From: Paludibacter sp.
GTDB taxonomy: Bacteria > Bacteroidota > Bacteroidia > Bacteroidales > Paludibacteraceae
Assembly: GCA_020049335.1 (NCBI GenBank)
Contig: JAIFKX010000228.1
Span: 1 to 45,918 of the forward strand
Direction: 5' to 3'
DNA: 45,918 nucleotides
Part shown: positions 36,120 through 44,111 of the stretch, piece after piece
Layout of the letters: each line of letters opens with the position of its first letter
Position numbering within the stretch: position 1 is the stretch's first letter
Notes under the pieces: generated by a model
Seen by the model: the letters and a program-made list of their open reading frames with translations, nothing else
The model's database searches: none
Told to the model about the DNA's origin: nothing
Program-made: the position numbers and the translations under genes

Positions 36120-36145
36120 TTATATACCTGTCGACAGGTATATAA
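36120..36145. promoter_or_regulatory. 26-bp perfect palindrome, possible operator
   Basis: Arms TTATATACCTGTC and GACAGGTATATAA meet at the centre with no spacer. Such spacer-free symmetry suits binding of a dimeric regulator better than an RNA hairpin. It lies 34 bases upstream of the -33 box of the promoter at 36179. No regulator gene is adjacent. The rest of 35936-36178 is AT-rich, with nothing else clear. Confidence 0.55.
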
Positions 36146-36178
36146 TGACTTTTTTTTCGGTTTTTTTTAAGTCAACTA

Positions 36179-36209
36179 TTGTGCAGTATAAAAATACGCC
36201 TTATCTTTG
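36179..36209 (+). promoter_or_regulatory. Promoter of the small-RNA candidate
   Basis: TTG (36179-36181), a 20-base spacer and TATCTTTG (36202-36209) fit the Bacteroidota consensus closely. Confidence 0.75.
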
Positions 36210-36215
36210 CAGAGT

Positions 36216-36296
36216 AAACAAACAGATAAATTTTTCATAGTTAAGGTTTAGGTTAAAATGTGGCAAAGGGGCGCTGTGAAGCGGCCCTTTGTTTTT
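36216..36296 (+). ncRNA. Candidate small RNA or attenuated leader (about 80 nt)
   Basis: The transcript would run from just after the promoter at 36179-36209 to a strong terminator: stem CAAAGGG-CGCT / AGCG-CCCTTTG with one G-G mismatch, loop GTGA (36264-36291), then TTTTT. No reading frame of note lies in it. The 5' half is AT-rich (TTTTTCATAGTTAAGGTTTA), a segment that recalls small promoter-to-terminator RNAs described in Bacteroidota (Bacteroidales-1 or flavo-1 style), but I cannot assign it to a family. DUF554 begins 65 bases later and has a separate -7 box (TATATTTG, 36323-36330), which favours an independent RNA over a leader. Confidence 0.55.
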
Positions 36297-36360
36297 ATAT
36301 CTATTCGAGATTAAATTTTGCGTATATTTGCATCTCAAATCAATACAAGCACTAAAATTT

Positions 36361-37041
36361 ATGATCGGAACTATTGTCAATACACTCGCCGTCGTAGCAG
36401 GCGGAACTATCGGAATACTACTTAATAAAAGCCTGCACCCACGTTTCAAACAAATTTATTTTCAAGCCACCGGGTTATTTACCATTGCCATTGGGATACT
36501 TATGATGAAGGACATGCAAAATGTGCTAATCGTTGTTGCATCTATAGCTGTGGGAGCATTGCTTGGCGAGTGGATGCGTCTTGAAGATAGGGTAGAGGTG
36601 TTGAGTGAATTACTCAAAAAACGTTTGAAAATTGGTAACGAACGCTTTACAGAAGGATTGGTAACGGCTTTTATGCTTTTTTGTGTGGGAGCTATGACCA
36701 TTGTTGGGGCGGTGGACGAGGGTATCGGACGCTCATCCGAAGTGTTGCTTACAAAATCGTTGATGGATGGATTTTCATCCATTTTATTAGCTTCAGCCTT
36801 TGGTGTGGGAGTTGTTTTTGCGGCAATTCCTTTATTTTTATTTCAGGGCGGTATAAGTTTGGTTGCTATGTATGCCGCTTCGTTTTTTAGTGCCGAAATT
36901 ATTCAGGGATTAAGCTCCGTTGGCGGAGTATTATTAATAGGACTTGGAATAAATATATTAGAATTGAAGAAATTGCGTATTGTAAATATGCTTCCTGCAC
37001 TCTTATTGGTAGTTTTATTTTTGTGGATAAGAGCTATTTAA
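36361..37041 (+). CDS. DUF554 (YdfK/YqgA-like) membrane protein
   Basis: This 226-residue inner-membrane protein has about six to seven hydrophobic segments. It carries family blocks MIGTIVNTLAVVAGGTIGILL, QATGLFTIAIGILM, GALLGEWMRLEDRVE, FMLFCVGAMTIVGAVDEG and LTKSLMDGFSSILLAS. The start is the ATG at 36361, the conserved family start; an in-frame ATG upstream would lie inside the terminator of the small RNA. A -7-like box TATATTTG sits at 36323-36330. Function unproven; members are thought to be transporters. Its stop codon overlaps the stop of the convergent toxin gene. Confidence 0.88.
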   Translation: MIGTIVNTLAVVAGGTIGILLNKSLHPRFKQIYFQATGLFTIAIGILMMKDMQNVLIVVASIAVGALLGEWMRLEDRVEVLSELLKKRLKIGNERFTEGLVTAFMLFCVGAMTIVGAVDEGIGRSSEVLLTKSLMDGFSSILLASAFGVGVVFAAIPLFLFQGGISLVAMYAASFFSAEIIQGLSSVGGVLLIGLGINILELKKLRIVNMLPALLLVVLFLWIRAI

Positions 37042-37415
37042 GATACAATCTCTAACTCATTTATTCTTTGAAAATGTTTCAAATTTAGAGTTGCCAATGG
37101 TAATTTATAACTCATACTGGTTGCAGCAATCAAAATATCAGCCAAATCAATCATTTTGTTTTTCTTTCTTAGCTGTTTATAAATTTCAATTGCTTGAAGA
37201 GAAGATTGCAAATCAAAATCTATTACTTCAATGGAATCCAAAAATTCATTCCAAAAAGAATCTTGTTGTTTATTGCTACCCGAAAAGATTTCGAAATGCG
37301 TTATAATAGAAATTGCAAAATCATTTTCTGTAGAAGCTAATTTATAGAAATACGTGCTTTCTTTATTGACAGCTCGAAATAATTCAATTAATACTGAAGA
37401 ATCTAAAAGTATCAT
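37038..37415 (-). CDS. VapC-like PIN-domain ribonuclease (toxin)
   Basis: This 125-residue protein with PIN-domain features has D5 in MILLDSSVLIELF, E42 in HFEIFSG and D93 in IDLADILIAATS. The usual final acidic position is N111 in TLNLKHFQRI, as in many VapC proteins. These residues would bind the metal for RNA cleavage. It overlaps the putative antitoxin gene by 4 bases, the usual toxin-antitoxin arrangement. Its stop (TTA on the plus strand at 37038-37040) shares bases with the DUF554 stop. Confidence 0.85.
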   Translation of the reverse strand: MILLDSSVLIELFRAVNKESTYFYKLASTENDFAISIITHFEIFSGSNKQQDSFWNEFLDSIEVIDFDLQSSLQAIEIYKQLRKKNKMIDLADILIAATSMSYKLPLATLNLKHFQRINELEIVS

Positions 37416-37645
37416 GCTAATCTCGATTTATTAATAAGCTGTCTGATTGATTGGTATTCATCATATTCCACATCTGACCATGTTGGTGCTTTTAAAATCA
37501 AGGATTGTAAAGTGCTTGTCTTTGCTTGTTTCTTTGTAATAATCTCATTGTTAATGGTTGTATTCAACCTTTTTAGTTCAGAAACCGGAAGTTGCTTTAC
37601 AATCGTTACTAAATCATTGTAGGCAATATTTAAATTTACATGCAT
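37412..37645 (-). CDS. Putative VapB-like antitoxin
   Basis: This is a 77-residue protein upstream of and overlapping the PIN gene by 4 bases. It shows no recognised DNA-binding fold by eye: residues 5-40 look helical (LNIAYNDLVTIVKQLPVSE), then a Lys-rich segment and a C-terminal part with TWSDVEYDEYQSIRQLINKS that would fit a toxin-binding tail. This resembles small DUF-type antitoxins paired with PIN toxins in Bacteroidota. TATATTTG on the minus strand (37688-37681) is a probable -7 box. The role is inferred mainly from position. Confidence 0.7.
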   Translation of the reverse strand: MHVNLNIAYNDLVTIVKQLPVSELKRLNTTINNEIITKKQAKTSTLQSLILKAPTWSDVEYDEYQSIRQLINKSRLA

Positions 37646-37792
37646 GAGTCAATATTTTTTTTTTCAATGTTTTTTCGTTGCAAATATACAAAACTTCTAT
37701 TTGATTGTATAACAAAACACATTTAAATATTGTTTGCAGATAAAAACCAGCTACGCTTTAAGTGGATTTTGAAACGAAGCTGGTAGTTTTTT

Positions 37793-37826
37793 TGTGGATA
37801 AAAGCCATTTACTAACTTTATCAACA
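37793..37826. promoter_or_regulatory. DnaA-box-like cluster upstream of dnaB
   Basis: TGTGGATAA at 37793-37801 is the exact complement of the classic DnaA box TTATCCACA. TTATCAACA at 37818-37826 differs by one base. A third exact TGTGGATAA is at 37022-37030 in the DUF554 coding end, which could be chance (it encodes Trp-Ile). The sites flank a repeat tract like those at origins, but no binding evidence exists. Confidence 0.4.
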
Positions 37827-37888
37827 GCTTGTTGAAACTTTTTTTATGGCTGTATCAAATTAGTTTTGTATTTTTGGTCTCCGATTTT

Positions 37889-37984
37889 GGTTCATCTGTT
37901 GATTGGTTCATCTGTTAAATAGTTCATCTATTAAATAGTTCATCTGTTAAATAGTTCATCTGTTAAATAGTTCATCTGTTGATT
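37889..37984 (+). repeat. Tandem repeat, six exact-length 16-bp units
   Basis: Six contiguous 16-base units of the form RGTTCATCTGTTRAWT, with no spacer. The first and last end in TTGATT, the middle ones in TTAAAT. The complement of the outer unit (AATCAACAGATGAACC) is a diverged dimer of the 8-base unit in the next tract, so the two tracts are inverted relatives. Confidence 0.9.
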
Positions 37985-38023
37985 GGTTAATATAGAAATC
38001 TGGAAAAAGTAAAATGTTATTAG

Positions 38024-38223
38024 AATTAATCAATCAATCAACCAATTAATCAATTAATCAATCAACCAATTAACCAATCAACCAATTAACCAATCAACCA
38101 ATTAACCAATCAACCAATTAACCAATCAACCAATCAACCAATCAACCAATCAACCAATCAACCAATCAACCAATCAACCAATCAACCAATCAACTAATTA
38201 ACCAATTAACTAATTAACCAATC
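38024..38223 (+). repeat. Tandem repeat of about 24 8-bp units (AACCAATC/AACCAATT)
   Basis: About 200 bases of AACCAATC and AACCAATT units; the early part alternates the two (a 16-base higher-order period), and the later part is nearly pure AACCAATC. Some units at the left read AATCAATC and at the right AACTAATT. It ends 20 bases before the dnaB start codon, so it is the dnaB leader or promoter region. The sequence between this tract and the previous one (37985-38023) is unique. Confidence 0.92.
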
Positions 38224-38243
38224 ACAAATCACTAACAAAAAAT

Positions 38244-39782
38244 ATGGCCGAAAAGCGCAATTATTCAAAAAAAAATACCATTCAGCCTGTTCCTGCGAAT
38301 GAATATGGCAAATTACCACCGCAAGCTCCCGAATTGGAAGAGGCTGTTCTTGGGGCTATTATGCTCGAAAAAGATGCTTATTCCATTGTTTCGGAAATTC
38401 TGAAGCCAGATTGTTTTTACAAAATGACGCATCAAAAGATTTTTGAAGCCATAATGACACTCGCTTTGCATCAAGAACCGATTGATATGCACACCGTTAC
38501 GGAACAATTGCGCAAAAATGGTAATATCGACGATGTGGGAGGGGCATATTATATTACTTTGCTTACTGCTAAAGTTTCGTCAGCAGCTCACTTAGATTAT
38601 CATGCACGTATTATTGTACAAAAATACTTAGCACGTGAGTTAATTCGTGTTTCTTCGGAAATTCAAACCAAAGCTTTTGACGACAAAACAGATGTGGACG
38701 ATTTGATGCAGGAAGCGGAAGGTATGTTGTTCGAACTGTCGCAAAATAGTCAGAAAAAGGATGTTACCCAAATAAATCCGGTTATCGAAGAGGCTCGTAA
38801 ACGTATGCAAATTGCTGCTACAAAGCAAGGAGCAAGTGGTGTGGCGAGTGGTTTTCATGCGTTAGACAAAATTACTTCGGGCTGGCAACGCTCCGACCTA
38901 ATTATCATCGCTGCTCGTCCAGCAATGGGGAAAACGGCTTTTATTCTATCCATGGCAAAAAACATGGCGGTAGATAATAAAGCGCCTGTGGCTGTTTTTT
39001 CGCTCGAAATGTCGAATGTGCAATTGGTTAATCGTTTGATAATGAATGTGTGCGAACTCGAAGGGGAGAAAATTAAAAACGGTCAGCTAGAAAAATTCGA
39101 ATGGGATAAATTTGACCGTGATATTAATAACTTGTTAGATGCGCCTGTTTTTGTAGACGATACGCCCAGTTTGTCGGTTTTCGAATTGCGAAGCAAAGCG
39201 CGCCGCCTAGTAAAAGAGCACAAAGTACAATGTTTGATTATTGACTATTTGCAGTTAATGAATGCCAGCGGAATGAGTTTCGGCAGCCGTGAACAGGAAG
39301 TAAGTATTATTTCCCGATCGCTCAAAGGTCTGGCTAAAGAGTTGGATATTCCGATTATTGCCCTATCGCAGCTAAATCGTGGTGTAGAGGGACGTACGGG
39401 ACACGAAGGAAAACGTCCGCAATTGTCCGACCTTCGCGAATCGGGTGCTATTGAGCAGGATGCCGATATGGTGTGCTTTATTCACCGCCCTGAGTATTAT
39501 AAAATTACCGAAGATGCGCAGGGAAATTCATTGATTGGTTTAGCCGAAATTATTGTGGCAAAACACCGTAATGGTGCAACTGGCGATGTATTGCTCAAGT
39601 TTAAAGGAACTTATGCCAAATTTATGAATAAAGATGATATCTCTGGCGACGACCAAGATAGCGGCTATCAAACTATTCCATCCAAAATGAATGACACATC
39701 GTTTTATGGTGAGGGACAGAAAAGTAATCCGGCTGCTTTGTTGGGTGGCAGTAGCAGCAGTATGGATGAACCTCCATTTTAA
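38244..39782 (+). CDS. dnaB: Replicative DNA helicase DnaB
   Basis: The 512-residue hexameric helicase has a short basic start and an N-terminal collar domain (PPQAPELEEAVLGAIMLEKDAY...). A linker helix and the RecA-like motor follow: Walker A ARPAMGKTAF, SLEMSNVQLVNR, Walker B CLIIDYLQLM, then SQLNRGVEGR and LSDLRESGAIEQDADMV. Length and order are normal and no intein is present. The C-terminal tail is acidic and Ser-rich. The start is the ATG after AAAAAAT; no good -7 box can be picked out, because the region is the repeat tract. Confidence 0.96.
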   Translation: MAEKRNYSKKNTIQPVPANEYGKLPPQAPELEEAVLGAIMLEKDAYSIVSEILKPDCFYKMTHQKIFEAIMTLALHQEPIDMHTVTEQLRKNGNIDDVGGAYYITLLTAKVSSAAHLDYHARIIVQKYLARELIRVSSEIQTKAFDDKTDVDDLMQEAEGMLFELSQNSQKKDVTQINPVIEEARKRMQIAATKQGASGVASGFHALDKITSGWQRSDLIIIAARPAMGKTAFILSMAKNMAVDNKAPVAVFSLEMSNVQLVNRLIMNVCELEGEKIKNGQLEKFEWDKFDRDINNLLDAPVFVDDTPSLSVFELRSKARRLVKEHKVQCLIIDYLQLMNASGMSFGSREQEVSIISRSLKGLAKELDIPIIALSQLNRGVEGRTGHEGKRPQLSDLRESGAIEQDADMVCFIHRPEYYKITEDAQGNSLIGLAEIIVAKHRNGATGDVLLKFKGTYAKFMNKDDISGDDQDSGYQTIPSKMNDTSFYGEGQKSNPAALLGGSSSSMDEPPF

Positions 39783-39912
39783 AAACCTATTGATAAAATC
39801 TCTTGATATATTGATAAACATTGGCTGTAAAAATGCAAAAAAATGACTAATTTTGCAGCTTTAAAACATAAAAGTATTAATTTAGAAATAAAACATTAAA
39901 AATCAATTAAAT

Positions 39913-41436
39913 ATGAGCAAAAAAGCATTGCTGATGATACTCGATGGCTGGGGATTAGGAAATGGTTCGAAAGCCGACATTATTTCAAACACACCAACTC
40001 CTTATTGGGATTCGTTGATGGCAAATTATCCAAATTCACATTTGCTTGCTTCGGGCGAGGATGTAGGTTTGCCCGATGGACAAATGGGAAACTCCGAAGT
40101 AGGACATTTAAATATTGGTGCAGGACGCGTTGTTTATCAGGATCTTGTGAAAATAAATATTGCTTGCCGCGATAATAGTATTCTGCAAAACCCCGAAGTG
40201 GTGAATGCTTACAGTTATGCTCGCGACAACAATAAGAAAATTCATTTCTTAGGGCTCGTTTCGGATGGCGGTGTACATAGCTCGCTCGACCATTTGCTCA
40301 AATTGGTGGATATTGCCAACGATTACAAGGCAGAGGCTTATGTTCATTGCTTTATGGACGGTCGCGATACCGACCCTAAAAGCGGAAAAGGATTTATCGA
40401 ACAATTAGATAATTATACCCAAGGTACAACAACAAAAATTGCTTCGGTAATTGGTCGTTATTACGCTATGGACCGCGATAAACGTTGGGAACGTGTACGC
40501 AAATCGTATGATTTAATGGTCAATGGAGTGGGAGAGAGCGTTACCGATGTGGTGGCTGCCATGCAGGCTTCGTACGATGCGGGTGTTACCGACGAATTTA
40601 TAAATCCTTTTGTTGTAGTTGATGCTAATGCAAATCCAGTAGCCAAAATTGAAGCGGGCGATGTGGTTATTTTCTTCAATTATCGCAACGACCGTGCTAA
40701 GGAGTTAACTGTTGTGCTTACGCAACAAGATATGCCTGAGGCAGGTATGAAAACCATTCCATTGGAATATTATTGTATGACTCCTTACGATTCGTCGTAC
40801 AAGGGTTTGCATGTGTTTTTTAACAAAGATAATGTGCAAAATACACTTGGCGAATATGTTTCGAGCTTAGGAATGAAACAATTGCGTATTGCCGAAACAG
40901 AAAAATTTGCCCACGTTACCTTCTTTTTCTCTGGTGGTCGCGAAAGTGAATTCGAGGGCGAAGAACGTATTTTAGTTCCTTCACCCAAAGTGGCAACCTA
41001 CGATTTGCAACCAGAAATGAGCGCCCCCGAAGTGGCTGAAAAACTGATTGCAGCCATTAAAACTCAAAAATTTGATTTTATTGCCCTCAACTTTGCCAAT
41101 GGCGATATGGTAGGACATACAGGCATTCGCGAAGCTATTGTAAAAGCCGTTGAAACAATTGACAAGTATATGGGGCAAGTTATTGAAGCTGCCAAAGTCA
41201 ATGATTATGAGGTAATTGTAATAGCCGACCACGGTAATGCCGACAATGCCGAAAACGCTGATGGTTCACCAAATACGGCTCATTCGCTCAATCCGGTACC
41301 GTTTATTTATGTAACGGACAACGAAGCTGCAAAAGTAGAAAATGGTATTTTGGCTGATGTGGCTCCTTCTATTTGTACTATTTTGGGCATTCCAAAACCA
41401 GTTGAAATGACGGGTCGTAGCCTAATTGTAAAGTAA
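39913..41436 (+). CDS. gpmI: 2,3-bisphosphoglycerate-independent phosphoglycerate mutase
   Basis: The 507-residue two-manganese enzyme interconverts 3- and 2-phosphoglycerate. Motifs are [10 protein letters not shown] (D11), [17 protein letters not shown] with the phosphoserine S61, [38 protein letters not shown] and the C-terminal metal block [12 protein letters not shown]. Length is normal. A TAATTTTG -7 box lies at 39848-39855. A terminator-like hairpin follows the stop. Confidence 0.96.
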   Translation: MSKKALLMILDGWGLGNGSKADIISNTPTPYWDSLMANYPNSHLLASGEDVGLPDGQMGNSEVGHLNIGAGRVVYQDLVKINIACRDNSILQNPEVVNAYSYARDNNKKIHFLGLVSDGGVHSSLDHLLKLVDIANDYKAEAYVHCFMDGRDTDPKSGKGFIEQLDNYTQGTTTKIASVIGRYYAMDRDKRWERVRKSYDLMVNGVGESVTDVVAAMQASYDAGVTDEFINPFVVVDANANPVAKIEAGDVVIFFNYRNDRAKELTVVLTQQDMPEAGMKTIPLEYYCMTPYDSSYKGLHVFFNKDNVQNTLGEYVSSLGMKQLRIAETEKFAHVTFFFSGGRESEFEGEERILVPSPKVATYDLQPEMSAPEVAEKLIAAIKTQKFDFIALNFANGDMVGHTGIREAIVKAVETIDKYMGQVIEAAKVNDYEVIVIADHGNADNAENADGSPNTAHSLNPVPFIYVTDNEAAKVENGILADVAPSICTILGIPKPVEMTGRSLIVK

Positions 41437-41469
41437 AACCAATAGGCGAGTAGAGCCTAAAGCAAAATT

Positions 41470-41515
41470 TAAAAAACCACTGTTGGCTTAATGGCTTGCA
41501 GTGTTTTTTTTTATT
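41470..41515. terminator. Terminator between gpmI and the DUF4105 gene
   Basis: AAAAAACCACTG...CAGTGTTTTTTTTT pairs a 5-base GC-containing stem with A/T runs on both sides and one bulge. It lies between two convergent gene ends. Confidence 0.55.
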
Positions 41516-42728
41516 GTTTAATTTTGAATTTCGATTTACGCATAATTTTTTTCTTGGTACGATATATCCACGAAGAATAACGAAAGAGTAAGAGCGCAAT
41601 GAAAATAAAGGCTGCTTGATTGAATGTTTGTACCGAAATAGCTACTGCCACTAACGCCAACGCTACTAAAATGAGGTTAAATAGCTGGTAAAAAAAGATT
41701 TGAATACGCCATTTAGAAAACCAAATCATAAAAGCTGCAACTATATTTAGCGGATTGAGCCAAAGAATATTAAAATTGAATTTTACCAATGGATGAGTAG
41801 AAAAAAACATTAGAAAAAACACAATTGTTCCAGCAAGGCCAGTTGCCAAAAGTAAAAATGAATCAAAAATGGTATTGTATTTTTTATCAAAAACAATTTC
41901 GTAGGCCGATAGCAAAGCAATGAAAATGAGCAAAATAGAAAAAACATAAAATGGTTTGCTAAATAATCCTACTACCTCTTCTTCTTTCGATTCGGTTGAA
42001 ACCAATATAGTTGTTTTGGCTATAAGTGGCCTTGTTTCGGTATTTTGATTGTTCGAAATACGCGCATTCAAAAATTCGTATTTAAGTATTTCGGGCAAAA
42101 ACATACTTTGTAGTTGGGGCATGGTTTTATCAGCCTGAAAGCCAAAAATTAAATCGATACCAAAATGTAACCAAGTATCGTCGCCAATATAGTTCCCAAT
42201 AGCCTGTCGGTAGGTTTTTGATTCGAACGACGATTGAAAAACAACGCGCCCATCTACGGCTCCCATTACTACGTCGCGTGGGCGGGTGGCGCAATTGTCG
42301 AAAACAAAATTGTAACGATATTGGCGGTTTTCGGGCTTGTAGTTCTGCAATAATTGTTCTATTAACCGTTTCGTTTCGCTGGGACGTAAATTTAAAATAT
42401 GCTCCCAAACTACAGAATTACGACTTTTATATTCGGGTAAAAAATCGGACGTGTTTTGTACGCCTAACAAATAATCGGTTTTGCCGCGAATAAATTTGTA
42501 ATAAAAATTTTCGGTATTAAAACTAAAAAGTCCCCAATTAAAAATAAAGTCGTAACCATTCAGTTTATCAACTACGCGTATGCCCGAATGTCCAAATTTT
42601 GCATATACCTCAGCACCTGGCGAGCAGGTAATTAAGCTTACTTGCAGCGAATCACTAAATGCAATTTCTTGTGCTTTTAGTTGCATTGCAAATAAGGCAA
42701 TTAATAGAATTATGGTAATTTGTTTCAT
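41511..42728 (-). CDS. DUF4105 membrane protein, papain-like fold
   Basis: This 405-residue protein has a signal peptide (IILLIALFAMQLKAQ). A periplasmic domain of about 200 residues carries AKFGHSGIRV and YNFVFDNCATRPRD, whose His and Cys could be the catalytic pair of DUF4105, a predicted NlpC/P60 or papain-like fold. Residues about 255-390 contain five hydrophobic segments. Members are thought to be membrane-anchored thiol acyltransferases or peptidases; a link to the lipoprotein N-acyltransferase of Bacteroides is possible but from memory. A -7 box TACTTTTG is at 42771-42764 on the minus strand, 36 bases before the ATG. Confidence 0.8.
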   Translation of the reverse strand: MKQITIILLIALFAMQLKAQEIAFSDSLQVSLITCSPGAEVYAKFGHSGIRVVDKLNGYDFIFNWGLFSFNTENFYYKFIRGKTDYLLGVQNTSDFLPEYKSRNSVVWEHILNLRPSETKRLIEQLLQNYKPENRQYRYNFVFDNCATRPRDVVMGAVDGRVVFQSSFESKTYRQAIGNYIGDDTWLHFGIDLIFGFQADKTMPQLQSMFLPEILKYEFLNARISNNQNTETRPLIAKTTILVSTESKEEEVVGLFSKPFYVFSILLIFIALLSAYEIVFDKKYNTIFDSFLLLATGLAGTIVFFLMFFSTHPLVKFNFNILWLNPLNIVAAFMIWFSKWRIQIFFYQLFNLILVALALVAVAISVQTFNQAAFIFIALLLFRYSSWIYRTKKKIMRKSKFKIKQ

Positions 42729-42846
42729 GCGTAATTTGTTCGAATCTGTAACTATTTGTTTTACAAAAGTATGTAATTTAATTTGTTTTTTAAAATATAA
42801 GTAATCTAAATCTAATAATGTTATATTTCTTAAATACTATTTTTTC

Positions 42847-42871
42847 GACCCCCAAACCCCCAAAGGGGGCT
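42847..42871 (+). repeat. Dispersed C-rich palindromic repeat, copy 5
   Basis: GACCCCCAAACCCCC, AAA, GGGGGCT: a full consensus copy, paired with the inverted copy at 42930-42954, with 58 bases between. Confidence 0.8.
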
Positions 42872-42929
42872 AAATACTGCAAATATGAGGTTATATGGGT
42901 TATAATAAATTATATAGAATTGGTCTTAA

Positions 42930-42954
42930 AGCCCCTTTCGGGGGTTTGGGGGTC
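42930..42954 (-). repeat. Dispersed C-rich palindromic repeat, copy 6
   Basis: On the minus strand GACCCCCAAACCCCCGAAAG then GGGCT, nearly identical to copy 5. Copies 5 and 6 make a roughly 108-base inverted-repeat unit in the gap 42729-43040, which has no convincing gene. Confidence 0.8.
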
Positions 42955-43040
42955 ATATTCAAAATATATCATTAAATACTATTTATTACTTGCACTACGA
43001 AATACAAAAATGTTTGCTTCAATTAAAACACAAAAATACT

Positions 43041-43991
43041 TTAAATCCTATTTTCCAAAAAAGGATATTTATTCATTAATTCTTGTTTTTTAGAAATTAA
43101 ATGCTTTTTAAAATTCTCATAATCAGTAGTTTCTGTATGAATAGGGCGATGCGAAAGTGCATTTTTATACTGATTTACTTCATTCATACATATTTCAGTT
43201 GTGTTTTCAAAAAAAGTATTCGAAAACCGATTAAAAATATAATCTACAGCCACTTGTGAGGGATGAAGCATATCAGGAGCATAGAAACGATAGTCGCGCA
43301 ATTCGTCCATTACCAGTTCGTACGCCGGAAAATAATGTGTATTTTTATTGGTCTTAACAATTTCTTGTATGGCTTGTAAAAGAATTCCTTTGCTTATGTT
43401 GTTTTCCGTAGGTCCATCCTTCCAATGGCGTACTGGACTAACTGTAAATATGATTTTTAGCTGCGGATTTAGTATAGATAGCTCCGCAATAATATTTTTA
43501 TACTGTTCCACAATTAGCTCTGGGCTCAATCTTAACCGCCTAAAATTTGCAGCTGGTACTTTGTGACAGTTCGCCACAACTTGTTCGTTTTCAGCTTGTT
43601 TATATATCCAAGCTGTTCCAAAAGTGAGAATCAGAAAATCAACATTTTTTAAATTTTGGGCTGCTAATGCAAGTCGATTATTTATTTTTTCCAAACAACT
43701 CGCTGCCTTTATATCCGAAAACAGTGTACTATGCATATAGCTGCCCCATAGTGAGTTATGTAGAAATAAGTCCTTTTGAGTAAACACTTTATTTTGTATC
43801 AAAAATTGAATAGCTTCGGCAATAGAGGCCGGATTAAACAGCACGCCAAACGGATTGATATCTACATCGAAACACGCATTTTGAAGTTTCATCCCTATAT
43901 TTTCGGAAAAACAAGATCCTAAGGTAATTATTTTAGATGCGTAATCAATTTTATTTGCCGAAGGCTGAATATCGATTTTTGTAGTGAACAT
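43041..43991 (-). CDS. GSCFA-domain protein (SGNH-hydrolase-like)
   Basis: The 316-residue cytoplasmic protein has the family signature at residues 25-29 (LGSCFSENIG), whose Ser is the expected nucleophile. DMLHPSQVAVDYI towards the end fits the GDSL/SGNH D-x-x-H pair. FLILTFGTAWIY and IFTVSPVRHW are further family blocks. An esterase or acyltransferase role is likely but the substrate is unknown. I use the ATG at 43991; an in-frame TTG seven codons upstream would lie too close to the probable -7 element TACTTTTG (44017-44010 on the minus strand). Confidence 0.85.
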   Translation of the reverse strand: MFTTKIDIQPSANKIDYASKIITLGSCFSENIGMKLQNACFDVDINPFGVLFNPASIAEAIQFLIQNKVFTQKDLFLHNSLWGSYMHSTLFSDIKAASCLEKINNRLALAAQNLKNVDFLILTFGTAWIYKQAENEQVVANCHKVPAANFRRLRLSPELIVEQYKNIIAELSILNPQLKIIFTVSPVRHWKDGPTENNISKGILLQAIQEIVKTNKNTHYFPAYELVMDELRDYRFYAPDMLHPSQVAVDYIFNRFSNTFFENTTEICMNEVNQYKNALSHRPIHTETTDYENFKKHLISKKQELMNKYPFLENRI

Positions 43992-44111
43992 GTACGCTGT
44001 TTTTTTATACAAAAGTAATAAAATTAATTAAATGCGATTTTATAATTTGAACATTCAAGGTTCTACACTGTTTAGGTTACTGTTAGTTTAAAAATTTAAG
44101 TTTATAAAAAT

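Noticed and set aside
36201-36449. 82-codon open frame on the minus strand overlapping the small-RNA unit
   Set aside because: It runs through the terminator hairpin and into the DUF554 gene on the opposite strand; composition is that of an antisense shadow.
37889-38223. Possible CRISPR array
   Set aside because: Units are contiguous with no spacers, only 16 or 8 bases long, and no cas gene is nearby.
42818-43093. 91-codon open frame on the plus strand
   Set aside because: It is built from the inverted C-rich repeats and AT-rich filler, and overlaps the end of the GSCFA gene; no family pattern.
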